Assembly: GCF_042434395.1 (NCBI RefSeq) | Contig: NZ_JBHLTP010000008.1 | Coordinates: forward strand, 62,001 to 126,000 | Origin: Pontibacillus salicampi | GTDB lineage: Bacteria; Bacillota; Bacilli; Bacillales; BH030062 | Length of the DNA: 64,000 bases | Direction: 5' to 3' | In this document: positions 42,285-51,503 of the stretch, one piece after another | Layout of the letters: every line of letters begins with the position of its first letter | Numbering within the stretch: the stretch's first letter is position 1 | The notes under the pieces: model-generated | What the model was told of the DNA's origin: nothing | The model's database searches: none | What the model saw: only the letters and a program-made list of their open reading frames with translations | Program-made: the position numbers and the translations under genes

Positions 42285-42650
42285 TTAATCTTCTTGTTCT
42301 TCCACAAGGTACCTTGCAGTTGGCATAGCTTCTAAACGTTCATATGGAATTGGTTTTCCAGAATGTTCGGAATATCCATACGTACCATTTTCAATTCGAC
42401 GGAAGGCAGCATTAATTTCTGCTAATTGACCTTGTGCATGCTCATTTAGCGTATAATCCTTATCCCTTTCAAATTTTTCTGTTCCTAAATCGCCAGGGTG
42501 GTTATCTACATCTGATAATTCTCCAACGGAGTTTTCAGGGTACCCTTCACCATTCTCGTATCCTTTATGATTGTGCAGCTCTTTCTCCACACTTGTTTTC
42601 ATTTCCTGTAATCTTTGCTTTAAAGTTGCAATTTGTTTATCTGATAACAT
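42285..42650 (-). CDS. DksA/TraR-family protein without the zinc cysteines (YocK/YteA type)
   Basis: This 121-aa protein has a helical N-terminal coiled coil and the motif SVGELSDVDNHPGDLGTEKFERDKD that defines the YocK/YteA group. The C-terminal DksA-type segment reads GTYGYSEHSGKPIPYERLEA, lacking the cysteines of the zinc finger. In B. subtilis YocK is a general stress protein. ATG 42650 is 8 bases after AAAGGGG. It may bind RNA polymerase, but this is inference. Confidence 0.8.
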   Translation of the reverse strand: MLSDKQIATLKQRLQEMKTSVEKELHNHKGYENGEGYPENSVGELSDVDNHPGDLGTEKFERDKDYTLNEHAQGQLAEINAAFRRIENGTYGYSEHSGKPIPYERLEAMPTARYLVEEQED

Positions 42651-42688
42651 ATTCAAAGCCCCTTTCTAAGTAGTGATAGTGGGGAGCT

Positions 42689-43078
42689 TTATTTTCTAGG
42701 CACAACTCCAACAGTACACCTGGATGTACAGATTAATTCGTCCTCTTCATCCACAATCTGTATTTGCCAGACTAGTGTGCTTTTACCCACATGCACAGGC
42801 TCAGCCACCGCGTAAACTGTACCATTGCGTTTGCTACGGATATGGTTGGCATTTATTTCGATGCCAAACACCTTGTTCTCCTCTGCATTGACATGCAGGA
42901 AAGAGCCAATGCTTGCAGCCGTCTCGGCGAGAGCGACGCTTGCTCCCCCATGTAAATAGCCTAATGGCTGATGGGTGCGATGATCGACTGGCATGGATAG
43001 CACCACTTTTTCCTTTTTCATGGAGACCTCTTCTATCCCTAAAGCTCCCAGCATTGAGTTTTTATAATCCATTTCCAT
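42689..43078 (-). CDS. menI: Hotdog-fold thioesterase, probable DHNA-CoA thioesterase
   Basis: This 129-aa PaaI-like hotdog protein has the central motif HQPLGYLHGGASVALAETAAS with the catalytic Gly-Gly-Glu arrangement. The B. subtilis counterpart YuxO hydrolyses 1,4-dihydroxy-2-naphthoyl-CoA in menaquinone synthesis. It lies in front of the menA/menFDHBEC cluster, which supports the assignment. Confidence 0.8.
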   Translation of the reverse strand: MEMDYKNSMLGALGIEEVSMKKEKVVLSMPVDHRTHQPLGYLHGGASVALAETAASIGSFLHVNAEENKVFGIEINANHIRSKRNGTVYAVAEPVHVGKSTLVWQIQIVDEEDELICTSRCTVGVVPRK

Positions 43079-43431
43079 TGTTCATCTTCCTTTCTATCTT
43101 ATTCCACACACATAAAATGCCAAACCTCTTGGCTATGTAATGTATTCCAGTATTATCTCTGTAAATCCTCCCTACAACTATACATTTGCCTTCGAAAGAG
43201 TTTCTCTGAAAATATACTAATAGCTATAGGGTGGAGGTCTACGTCAATCCATGCTTAAGTGAAGCGAAAGGAAGTGGCTATGTGAGTTTTACCTTTATGT
43301 AATGGAACACAAAACATGTAGAAAGAATGAGCCCAACGCTCCAAAAAAAGCTCCCAATCCTTAAAGGTGGATGGGAGCTTTTGTTTCTTCTTATTATTAG
43401 GATACTCAAATAAGTATTCCAATGCTTGTCC
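43079..43431. other. Intergenic region between menI and menA
   Basis: 353 bases with no supported gene apart from the menA terminator at 43343-43383; it includes the menI promoter region. Confidence 0.4.
43343..43383 (-). terminator. Terminator of menA
   Basis: AGCTCCCAATCC and GGATGGGAGCT (one bulge/mismatch) followed leftward by seven T. Confidence 0.88.
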
Positions 43432-44379
43432 TCATAGAGAAAAGGGTATAATTAATTGAAGCAATAACGAAATACCTAATAAAAAACCGAAAATAGTATT
43501 GGTTTGTGCTGTGAATTTCATAGCCGGTAACATTTTGATAGGTGATTCGTTATCTGCAAATCCGTTAACTGCTTTGATTGCTTTTGGTGCGCTGAGCCCA
43601 ACGATTAAGGACCATATTGGTAATATACTAAATAGGATAAGCAGGATGACGGTTCCAAAAGCCGAGCTGAACAGAACGGATAGAAAAATAACAGCACGAT
43701 CATGGCCTAATAAAATGGCCATTGTTTTTCGACCGTTTTCTTTGTCGCCCTCTAGGTCGCGAATGTTGTTAGCTAACAGAATGGCTCCAATTAATAATGC
43801 TACAGGGATGGAAACCAGAATTACTGTACCTGTAATAGAAAGAGTTTGGATATAATAGCTAATACCAATAATGACAGTTCCCATGAAAAATCCAGACACT
43901 ATTTCTCCAAAGGGTGTATATGCAATTGGGTAAGGACCGCCGGTGTAGAAATACCCAAAGGCCATGGAAATAGCTCCGATTGCAGCAATCCACCAGCTTG
44001 TAGCAATACAAATATACACGCCGAGCAGTATCGCTATTCCGAAAAAGCTTAAGGCTAAATATAAAATTTTGTTCGGGTGAATTCCATCACGAACAATTGC
44101 ACCACCTATTCCAATGGATTCTTCTGTATCTAAGCCACGAACAAAGTCATAATATTCATTGAACATGTTCGTCGCTGCCTGTATTAAAATGGATGCCAAC
44201 AGCATTGCTAAAAATAGCATAACATTTACAGATTCCTCTAAACTGGCCAAGGCGGTACCAACAAATACAGGAACAAAAGCAGCTGTTAGCGTGTGTGGAC
44301 GTAAAAGCCTCCACCATACTTGCCAGCCTTTTCGTTCGTTCAATGCTGATCGTATTTCATCTTTCTTTATGCTCTGCAT
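43432..44379 (-). CDS. menA: 1,4-dihydroxy-2-naphthoate polyprenyltransferase
   Basis: This 315-aa UbiA-family membrane enzyme attaches the polyprenyl tail to DHNA. The first Asp-rich motif is NMFNEYYDFVRGLDTEES (about 71-88), the second is NNIRDLEGDKENGRKT, and eight to nine hydrophobic helices follow the family pattern. It is divergent from menF with 260 bases between them. Confidence 0.95.
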   Translation of the reverse strand: MQSIKKDEIRSALNERKGWQVWWRLLRPHTLTAAFVPVFVGTALASLEESVNVMLFLAMLLASILIQAATNMFNEYYDFVRGLDTEESIGIGGAIVRDGIHPNKILYLALSFFGIAILLGVYICIATSWWIAAIGAISMAFGYFYTGGPYPIAYTPFGEIVSGFFMGTVIIGISYYIQTLSITGTVILVSIPVALLIGAILLANNIRDLEGDKENGRKTMAILLGHDRAVIFLSVLFSSAFGTVILLILFSILPIWSLIVGLSAPKAIKAVNGFADNESPIKMLPAMKFTAQTNTIFGFLLGISLLLQLIIPFSL

Positions 44380-44639
44380 TTTTGTCTCTCCCTTGGGGGT
44401 CAGAACTTCACTAATTGCCCATACTTTAGTTTAGGCAAACAGGTTTAGCCTGTCAATTGCTTGAAGCAACAATCGAAAGTTTCTACGATATTGGAGGGAA
44501 ATGTAGGCATATCTTGAGGAATATCACGAAACAGCATACAATAAGAATGGGAAATTATGAACAAACGATTATTTTTCGATATAATGAAATGGTCATATTA
44601 TTTAAGAATGATAGTCCCTGTTGATTGGAGGGCGAGATT

Positions 44640-46028
44640 TTGTTTCATACTACTTCAGTATTATACGAGCAATTATATAAGTCATTTCGTAATGTACAAC
44701 CAATAGAAACCACCACATTAATGAGCATCACTACCCATATAGACCCTGTTGATCCGCTGGCATTTCATCAGGCGGGTCGTTCACATCAGGGGGAAAGGTT
44801 TTACTGGTCTAATCACGATCGCACTCTTACACTAGTGGGGGTGGGACAAGCGGTTTCTGTTGATTCAGAGCAGGAGGGCTTTCAGGTGACGGAGGAATCA
44901 TGGCGTAAGCTGCTGCAAGCTGCCGCGGTAGATAATCCTTATTCTGTTTCAGGGACAGGACCTGTAGCGTTTGGCGGGTTCGCTTTTGATCCGTTGAAAA
45001 GCCCGTCCGCTACGTGGGGTGACTTCCCAAACAGTTCCATGATGGTTCCAACCTTTTTACTGACTAAATATAAAGGGGAATACTATATTACCATCAATAC
45101 TATAGTAGAGCCTGGTACCTCAGTTGAATTTAAGCTAGAAAGTCTTGCTGAAACCTGTTCTGAGTTACTAGAGCATGCTTTAGCTCCAGAGGCGACTCCT
45201 TATCTAGTGCAGCAGGAGGAGGTAGCGCCAGAGGAATGGAAGCACATTGTCCAAAAAGCTACCGAAGAGATTAAGCAAGGAACGCTTGGGAAGGTCGTGC
45301 TTGCAAGAGAATTGATTGCAACGTTTTCGAATGACTTACATGTAACATCCTTATTGTCGATCCTGGAAAAGCAGCAGCATCAAAGTTATATATTTGCCTT
45401 TGAACGAGGGGAATCATGCTTTGTGGGAGCTACACCGGAGCGTTTGGTGAAAGTAGAGGATCGTCAGCTCCTATCTACCTGTTTAGCAGGTACAATTCCG
45501 AGAGGCGGGACGAAGGAAGAGGATGAAAGACTAGGAACTAGCCTGCTGACGGATGAAAAGAATCTACAAGAGCATGACTTCGTTGTGCAAATGATTCGAG
45601 AGGCGATAGAGGCATGCAGTGATGAAGTGAAGGTACCTACTGAACCCGTTCTCTATCCTCTTCGTAATTTACAGCATTTATACACTCCCGTTCAGGGTAA
45701 GTTGAGAGAGAATTACTCCATACTTGATGTAGTGAAAAGACTTCACCCAACCCCAGCTCTTGGCGGTTACCCAGTGAAGGAATCATTAGAGTTTATTCGA
45801 AATGAAGAGCCTTTTCATCGAGGTTGGTATGCTTCTCCTGTAGGGTGGTTTGACGCAAGGGACAATGGGGAATTTGCGGTTGCTATTCGTTCGGCTTTGA
45901 TACACCGTAATCAGGCAACCTTATTTGCTGGTTGCGGAGTTGTGGAGGAATCACAGCCAGAGGTGGAATACGAAGAAACTGCGATTAAATTTTTGCCGAT
46001 GCTTAACGCATTAGGGGGATATCTATGA
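44640..46028 (+). CDS. menF: Isochorismate synthase
   Basis: This 462-aa enzyme of the chorismate-utilising family makes isochorismate for menaquinone. The family signatures GKVVLARE, CFVGATPERLV, LAGTIPRGGTKEED, HPTPALGGYP and EPFHRGWYASPVGW are all present. TTG 44640 lies 7 bases after GGAGGGCGAG and is preferred over TTG 44625, which precedes that site. It overlaps menD by 4 bases (ATGA) and heads the menFDHB operon. Confidence 0.95.
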   Translation: MFHTTSVLYEQLYKSFRNVQPIETTTLMSITTHIDPVDPLAFHQAGRSHQGERFYWSNHDRTLTLVGVGQAVSVDSEQEGFQVTEESWRKLLQAAAVDNPYSVSGTGPVAFGGFAFDPLKSPSATWGDFPNSSMMVPTFLLTKYKGEYYITINTIVEPGTSVEFKLESLAETCSELLEHALAPEATPYLVQQEEVAPEEWKHIVQKATEEIKQGTLGKVVLARELIATFSNDLHVTSLLSILEKQQHQSYIFAFERGESCFVGATPERLVKVEDRQLLSTCLAGTIPRGGTKEEDERLGTSLLTDEKNLQEHDFVVQMIREAIEACSDEVKVPTEPVLYPLRNLQHLYTPVQGKLRENYSILDVVKRLHPTPALGGYPVKESLEFIRNEEPFHRGWYASPVGWFDARDNGEFAVAIRSALIHRNQATLFAGCGVVEESQPEVEYEETAIKFLPMLNALGGYL

Positions 46029-47761
46029 GTCATACAGAACAACTGACAAGATATGTAGCAAATTTTATAGATGAGCTTGCTCAGGGAGAGATGACGGATG
46101 TCGTTATCTCTCCTGGTTCTCGTTCTACACCATTAGCGATGACCTTTGCAGAGCATCCAAAGATAAAGCATTGGATTCATATGGATGAACGTTCCGCAGC
46201 TTTCTTTGCACTTGGGATGGCAAGAGAACAACGTAGGCCTGTTGCTATTGTTTGTACTTCTGGTACGGCAGCAGCAAATTATTATCCGGCTATTGTCGAG
46301 GCTTTTTACAGTCGAATTCCTTTAGTGGTGTTAACGGCCGATAGACCTCATGAACTGAGGGATGTTGGTTCACCCCAGGCTATAGATCAAATCAATATGT
46401 TTGATAAATATGTGAAATGGTTTCAGGAAATGGCGCTGCCAGAGGACCATCAAACTATGCTGCAATATGTAAGAAGCATGGGCTCTCGAGCGTTGTCTAC
46501 TGCTCAAGATTCTAACCCAGGTCCTGTTCATTTGAATTTCCCTTTTCGTTCTCCTCTCGTGCCTGATTTTACTTTGTCAGACGTATGGGGAGAGGAGAGA
46601 AATGTCCAGCATCGTCCTGTCCTTTCGGGTAAAAGAACCCTGAAGCTGGAACAAATTCAGTTCATAAAGGAGAAGATAGCATCACACAGTAAAGGAGTTA
46701 TTGTGTGTGGTCCACAAATGGATCCAGAATTGGCGGAGGCTGTTACTGATCTAGCCAAGCACCTTCAACTGCCGGTATTTGCTGACCCATTGTCTCAGGT
46801 TAGAGCAGGTTATCATGAAAAAGATCATGTCATTGAAAGCTACGATGCCATTTTGAAAAGCGAAGAGATGAGACAGAAATTTAAACCCGATTTTATCCTT
46901 CGTTTCGGTGCGATGCCGGTCTCTAAGCCGTTTACGTTAATGCTCCATGAACACCCAGAGATTACCCAATTTGTCTTTGAGGATTTTGAAGGGCATAGAG
47001 AACCAACCCATACCCAATCTTTCTTCGTGTATGCCGATGGTACATCGTTCTGTCACCATTGGGTAGAGGAAGTTGGTACATGGATGTTTGACAAAGCCTG
47101 GCTGGACAAATGGAGAGAAGCTAATCGTATGGCAAAGGCATGCCTTTTAGAAGATTCCTACGTTGAACCTATTTCAGAAGGTCATGTTATCACTAATGTA
47201 ATGGATAGTATTCAAGCCTCTCATGCTGTTTTTATTGGGAATAGCATGCCTGTCCGAGATTTGGACACATTTTTCTTTACAACGCCAAAGCCAATTGAAG
47301 TATATGCCAATCGTGGAGCAAACGGGATCGATGGTGTCATTTCCAGTGCATTAGGCACAGCCGCACACGGTAAAGAAGTAACCTTAATAGTAGGGGATAT
47401 TTCTTTTTACCATGATGTAAACGGCTTATTAATGGCCAAGCAATATGGCATTAACTTACGGGTAATAGTTGTAAATAATGAAGGGGGAGGAATCTTTTCC
47501 TTTTTACCACAAGCATCTAGTCCAGACCATTTTGAAACTCTTTTTGGTACACCATTACAGTTAGATTTCCAAAAGGTGACTGAAATGTATGGAGGTACTT
47601 TTTATCGTGCTAGTAGCTGGGATGAATTCCAAGAAAGTCTAAATATAACTGCAGAGAATAGTGGTTTACAGGTAATAGAAGTGATTACTAATCGTCAAGA
47701 TAACGCAGATTGGCATCGAGGCAAATGGAGCAAAATTAAGCAGGCATTACTTCAGCTCTAG
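46025..47761 (+). CDS. menD: SEPHCHC synthase
   Basis: This 578-aa thiamine-diphosphate enzyme joins isochorismate and 2-oxoglutarate. Motifs include VVISPGSRSTPLAM near the start, ERSAAFFALG with the activating Glu, GNSMPVRDLDTF, ANRGANGIDGVISSALG, and the ThDP-binding VGDISFYHDVNGLL. It is translationally coupled to menF. Confidence 0.96.
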   Translation: MSHTEQLTRYVANFIDELAQGEMTDVVISPGSRSTPLAMTFAEHPKIKHWIHMDERSAAFFALGMAREQRRPVAIVCTSGTAAANYYPAIVEAFYSRIPLVVLTADRPHELRDVGSPQAIDQINMFDKYVKWFQEMALPEDHQTMLQYVRSMGSRALSTAQDSNPGPVHLNFPFRSPLVPDFTLSDVWGEERNVQHRPVLSGKRTLKLEQIQFIKEKIASHSKGVIVCGPQMDPELAEAVTDLAKHLQLPVFADPLSQVRAGYHEKDHVIESYDAILKSEEMRQKFKPDFILRFGAMPVSKPFTLMLHEHPEITQFVFEDFEGHREPTHTQSFFVYADGTSFCHHWVEEVGTWMFDKAWLDKWREANRMAKACLLEDSYVEPISEGHVITNVMDSIQASHAVFIGNSMPVRDLDTFFFTTPKPIEVYANRGANGIDGVISSALGTAAHGKEVTLIVGDISFYHDVNGLLMAKQYGINLRVIVVNNEGGGIFSFLPQASSPDHFETLFGTPLQLDFQKVTEMYGGTFYRASSWDEFQESLNITAENSGLQVIEVITNRQDNADWHRGKWSKIKQALLQL

Positions 47762-47773
47762 GAGGACAGTACC

Positions 47774-48589
47774 ATGTATATAAATATAAATGACACAACG
47801 TATTACGTAACTCAATCCGGGGATGGTCCTCCTGTTTTATTATTGCATGGATTCACTGGCGCACATTCCACGTGGAGCGATTTCATGTCCAGCCACCCTT
47901 CCCTACATTGCGTCGCAATAGATATGCCGGGACATGGAAGGACAGAAGGGGATTTGGATTTTACAATGGAATCGGTCTGTAAGGATATTGCCACCCTGCT
48001 CGATTATCTACAATTAGATGAGGTTCATCTGCTCGGTTATTCCATGGGGGGGAGAACAGCACTATCGTTTGCAATGATCTTCCCAGAGAGAGTTGCCAGT
48101 CTCACGCTAGAGAGTGCCAGTCCAGGGCTTGGAACAGTACAAGAACAGCTTGCCCGGCAAACAAAAGATGAAAGCTTAGCGGAACAAATTGAAGCAAAAG
48201 GGGTGGAGGCTTTTGTTGATTATTGGGAAACACTTCCCATGTTTTCCACGCAGCAGGATCTTCCTTATAATACGCAACATGTCATTCGTAAAGAACGTGT
48301 ACAGCACTCTGCTAAGGGCTTGGCTGCTTCATTAAGAGGGATGGGAACAGGGATTCAGCCCTCATGGTGGGATCGCCTTTCAACCTTTGAGCAACCTGTA
48401 TTGCTCATTACGGGAGAAAAGGATGAAAAGTTCACATCAATCGCTAAGAAGATGGAAAATCAATTCCAAAATGCAAGGCATGTCGAAATAAAACAAGCTG
48501 GTCATGCAATTCATGTGGAACAAACGCGATTTTTTGGTAAAATAGTAGATGATTTCATTTTAGGAATGGAACCTGGTGAAAGCGCTTAA
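47774..48589 (+). CDS. menH: SHCHC synthase (MenH-type alpha/beta hydrolase fold)
   Basis: This 271-aa protein eliminates pyruvate to give SHCHC. The fold motifs are LLHGFTGAHSTW, the nucleophile elbow GYSMGGRTAL and the histidine in AGHAIHVEQ. It lies 12 bases after menD and shares the operon. Confidence 0.93.
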   Translation: MYININDTTYYVTQSGDGPPVLLLHGFTGAHSTWSDFMSSHPSLHCVAIDMPGHGRTEGDLDFTMESVCKDIATLLDYLQLDEVHLLGYSMGGRTALSFAMIFPERVASLTLESASPGLGTVQEQLARQTKDESLAEQIEAKGVEAFVDYWETLPMFSTQQDLPYNTQHVIRKERVQHSAKGLAASLRGMGTGIQPSWWDRLSTFEQPVLLITGEKDEKFTSIAKKMENQFQNARHVEIKQAGHAIHVEQTRFFGKIVDDFILGMEPGESA

Positions 48590-48613
48590 CAAAATTGTGA
48601 GGAGGATTTACTT

Positions 48614-49432
48614 ATGACAGTAGAATGGATAAATGAACGTCATTATGAAGATGTCCTTTATCAGACATATGACGGCATCGCAAAAATTACTATTAATCGT
48701 CCGGAAGTTCGTAATGCCTTCCGTCCGCAAACCGTAAAGGAATTAATCGATGCATTTACATATGCGCGTGATGATTCTAAGATTGGTGCAATTATACTTG
48801 CTGGTGCAGGAGACGATGCTTTTTGTGCTGGAGGCGATCAGAAAGTACGCGGCCATGGTGGATACGTAGGAGAAGATGAAGTTCCACGTTTAAACGTATT
48901 GGATTTACAACGTCTTATCCGTGTAATTCCTAAACCAGTAGTAGCAATGGTGTCCGGCTATGCTATTGGCGGAGGACACGTATTGCACGTAGTGTGTGAT
49001 TTAACCATCGCAGCTGACAATGCTATTTTTGGCCAAACCGGACCAAAGGTTGGCAGCTTTGATGCAGGATACGGCGCAGGTCTATTAGCAAGAATCGTAG
49101 GCCATAAGAAAGCCCGTGAAATCTGGTACTTATGTCGTCAATACAATGCCCAGGAAGCGGAAGAAATGGGTCTTGTCAACACAGTAGTACCGCTAGACCA
49201 ATTAGAAGCTGAAACAGTACAATGGTGCCAGGAAATGCTTGATAAATCTCCAACGGCACTGCGTTTCCTAAAGGCTTCCTTCAATGCAGATACAGACGGC
49301 CTTGCAGGACTTCAGCAAATGGGTGGAGACGCAACTCTATTGTACTACACTACAGAAGAAGCAAAAGAAGGAAGAGACGCCTTCAAAGAAAAACGCAAAC
49401 CAGACTTCAAACAATTCCCGAGATTCCCATAA
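48614..49432 (+). CDS. menB: 1,4-dihydroxy-2-naphthoyl-CoA synthase
   Basis: This 272-aa crotonase-family enzyme closes the naphthoquinol ring. Typical MenB features are DGIAKITINRPEVRNAFRP, AFCAGGDQKVRG, GGGHVLHVVCDLTIA and FDAGYGAGLLAR. GAGGAGG stands 8 bases upstream. It is the last gene of menFDHB before the tandem repeats. Confidence 0.97.
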   Translation: MTVEWINERHYEDVLYQTYDGIAKITINRPEVRNAFRPQTVKELIDAFTYARDDSKIGAIILAGAGDDAFCAGGDQKVRGHGGYVGEDEVPRLNVLDLQRLIRVIPKPVVAMVSGYAIGGGHVLHVVCDLTIAADNAIFGQTGPKVGSFDAGYGAGLLARIVGHKKAREIWYLCRQYNAQEAEEMGLVNTVVPLDQLEAETVQWCQEMLDKSPTALRFLKASFNADTDGLAGLQQMGGDATLLYYTTEEAKEGRDAFKEKRKPDFKQFPRFP

Positions 49433-49895
49433 GCAAAGCGGAAGAGCCCGTTTAGCGACGTATGGGCTGGATGGTCTCGAATGAGATAAAGGAACCACGA
49501 AGAGCGAAGCGAATCGATGTTGACTTATCGCAAGGAGAGGACAGAAGGCCACTAGTCGCTGGGATCTGAAGCTGGATCAAGCAAAGCGGAAGAGCCCGTT
49601 TAGCGACGTATGGGCTGGATGGCCTCGAATGAGATAAAGGAACCACGAAGAGCGAAGCGAATCGATGTTGACTTATCGCAAAGAGAGGACAGAAGGCCAC
49701 TAGTCGCTGGGATCTGAAGCTAGATCAAGCAAAGCGGAAGAGCCGTTTAGCGACGTATGGGCTGGATGGCCTCGAATGAGATAAAGGAACCACGAAGAGC
49801 GAAGCGAATCGATGTTGACTTATCGCAAGGAGAGGACAGAAGGCCACTAGTCGCTGGGATCTGGAGCTGGATCAAGCAAAGCGGAAGAGCCCCGC
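49433..49895. repeat. Three tandem 148-bp repeats plus a partial fourth copy
   Basis: Units begin with GCAAAGCGGAAGAGC at 49433, 49581 and 49729 (periods 148, 148 and 147 bases), and a truncated unit starts at 49876. Copies differ at only a few positions. Each contains AATGAGATAAAGGAACCACG and GCGAAGCGAATCGATGTTG, a style of intergenic repeat common in Bacillaceae. No real gene is encoded. The array separates menB from menE. Confidence 0.9.
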
Positions 49896-49926
49896 TTTAA
49901 GAATGAAAATCAAAAATAAAACATTT

Positions 49927-49955
49927 AAACCCTTGCACAGCTTTGCAAGGGTTTT
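49927..49955 (+). terminator. Terminator after the menB repeat array
   Basis: AAACCCTTGCA and TGCAAGGGTTTT around a short loop. Confidence 0.88.
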
Positions 49956-50009
49956 GTTGCTTATTGGTGGTCTATACTAGGAGAAGATTATGGGAAAGGA
50001 GAATACGTG

Positions 50010-51503
50010 ATGACAACACACACTATTCCTCATTGGTTAGATAAACGAGCCCACCTGACTCCGGATAAAGTAGCTGTTTACTTTAAGGATCAGGCGGTTA
50101 CTTTCCAACAACTTCAGCGGCAGTCCTTCATTTTTGCACAGCAGCTATCGACGATTGGAATTCAACAAGGGCATCATGTTGCAGTTTATGCCCATAACTC
50201 TTTAGATTTGGTTAGGCTGATTCACGCTTTGTCCTACATAGGAGCGGTTGGCGTATTTCTAAATACCAGGCTTACTAGGGACGAAATATCTTTTCAAATT
50301 AAGGATGCTAAGTGCAGCTATATATTATACGAGCAGTCTAGTCAGGAGTTTTTAGGTTCCATAGAAGAAGAAGGATCTTTAGCTGGCTATGCCATGTCTA
50401 CCATTCATAGTCTGGAGGAGACACCCTTCAACAGAGTGGAAGAAATAAATTTGAGCCATCTTCATTCTATTTTGTACACTTCTGGTACCACCGGCAATCC
50501 TAAAGGGGTCATGCTTTCCTATGGGAACCATTGGTGGAGCGCTGTTAGCTCAGCTCTAAATTTAGGCTTGTCGGAAGAGGATGAGTGGCTTGCCTCCTTG
50601 CCATTGTTCCATGTTGGAGGGATGTCCATTTTGTTTAAAAGTGTAATATATGGTATGCCGGTTCATTTATATGAATCGTTTGATCCTGAGCACGTACATG
50701 AGGCCATCATGGAAAAAGGGGTAACGATGGTATCTGTGGTTTCTGTAATGCTGAACAAATTATTACAGCTTCTGCCTCCTTCTGAGGGGTATCCTCAAGC
50801 ATTCCGGTGTATGCTGCTTGGTGGTGGGCCTGCTCCTAAACCTTTGTTAGAGGAAGCACATGCCAAAAACGTTCCTGTTATTCAGACATTTGGAATGACA
50901 GAAACAGCCTCACAAATTGTTACACTTAGTGCTGCTGACGCTCTTCATAAGCTTGGGTCAGCTGGTAAGCCTCTTTTCCCTGCCCAAATAAAAATCGAAG
51001 ACAACAATCAAAAGCAGCCTCCTAACGAGGTGGGAGAGATTGTTGTAAAAGGACCTATGGTGACAGAAGGTTATTTTGAAAGACCGGAGGCTAATGAGAA
51101 GAGCATAACAACAGACGGGTGGCTTTACACAGGAGATTTAGGGTACGTTGATGAAGAAGGCTTCGTGTATGTCGTAGATCGTCGCAAAGATTTAATTATT
51201 TCTGGAGGAGAGAACATCTACCCTGCGGAAATTGAAGGAGCCTTACAAGGACATAAAGATATAATTGAAGCTGGTGTAGTTGGGAAGCTGGATGAACGGT
51301 GGGGACAGGTTCCTGTGGCCTTTATTGTTGCTGAAGAGGATTACTTATCCATCGATGACATCCAAGTCTACCTACAAGATAAACTGGCAAAATATAAGAT
51401 TCCTAAACACTTTTATTTTGTGAAAGCATTACCTAGAACAGCTTCAAACAAAGTGAAGCGAAGAGTGCTTGCAGATTGGCTGAAGAAAAAGGAGGAATCT
51501 TAA
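50010..51503 (+). CDS. menE: o-Succinylbenzoate-CoA ligase
   Basis: This 497-aa adenylate-forming enzyme activates o-succinylbenzoate with CoA. The AMP-binding motif YTSGTTGNPKGVMLSYGN, the GMTETAS motif, the YTGDLGYVDEEGF hinge region and the catalytic lysine region near ASNKVKRR are visible. ATG 50010 follows AAAGGAG at 8 bases (GTG 50007 is possible). It overlaps menC by one base. Confidence 0.95.
   Translation: MTTHTIPHWLDKRAHLTPDKVAVYFKDQAVTFQQLQRQSFIFAQQLSTIGIQQGHHVAVYAHNSLDLVRLIHALSYIGAVGVFLNTRLTRDEISFQIKDAKCSYILYEQSSQEFLGSIEEEGSLAGYAMSTIHSLEETPFNRVEEINLSHLHSILYTSGTTGNPKGVMLSYGNHWWSAVSSALNLGLSEEDEWLASLPLFHVGGMSILFKSVIYGMPVHLYESFDPEHVHEAIMEKGVTMVSVVSVMLNKLLQLLPPSEGYPQAFRCMLLGGGPAPKPLLEEAHAKNVPVIQTFGMTETASQIVTLSAADALHKLGSAGKPLFPAQIKIEDNNQKQPPNEVGEIVVKGPMVTEGYFERPEANEKSITTDGWLYTGDLGYVDEEGFVYVVDRRKDLIISGGENIYPAEIEGALQGHKDIIEAGVVGKLDERWGQVPVAFIVAEEDYLSIDDIQVYLQDKLAKYKIPKHFYFVKALPRTASNKVKRRVLADWLKKKEES

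Noticed and set aside
49337..49700. Leftward reading frames of about 70-80 codons over the tandem repeats
   Set aside because: They have the same translated sequence because the DNA is repeated, have no ribosome binding site and one runs across the menB end. They are by-products of the repeat.
49433..49895. CRISPR array
   Set aside because: The repeats are 148 bases, directly abutting and near-identical over the whole unit, with no unique spacers and no cas genes nearby.
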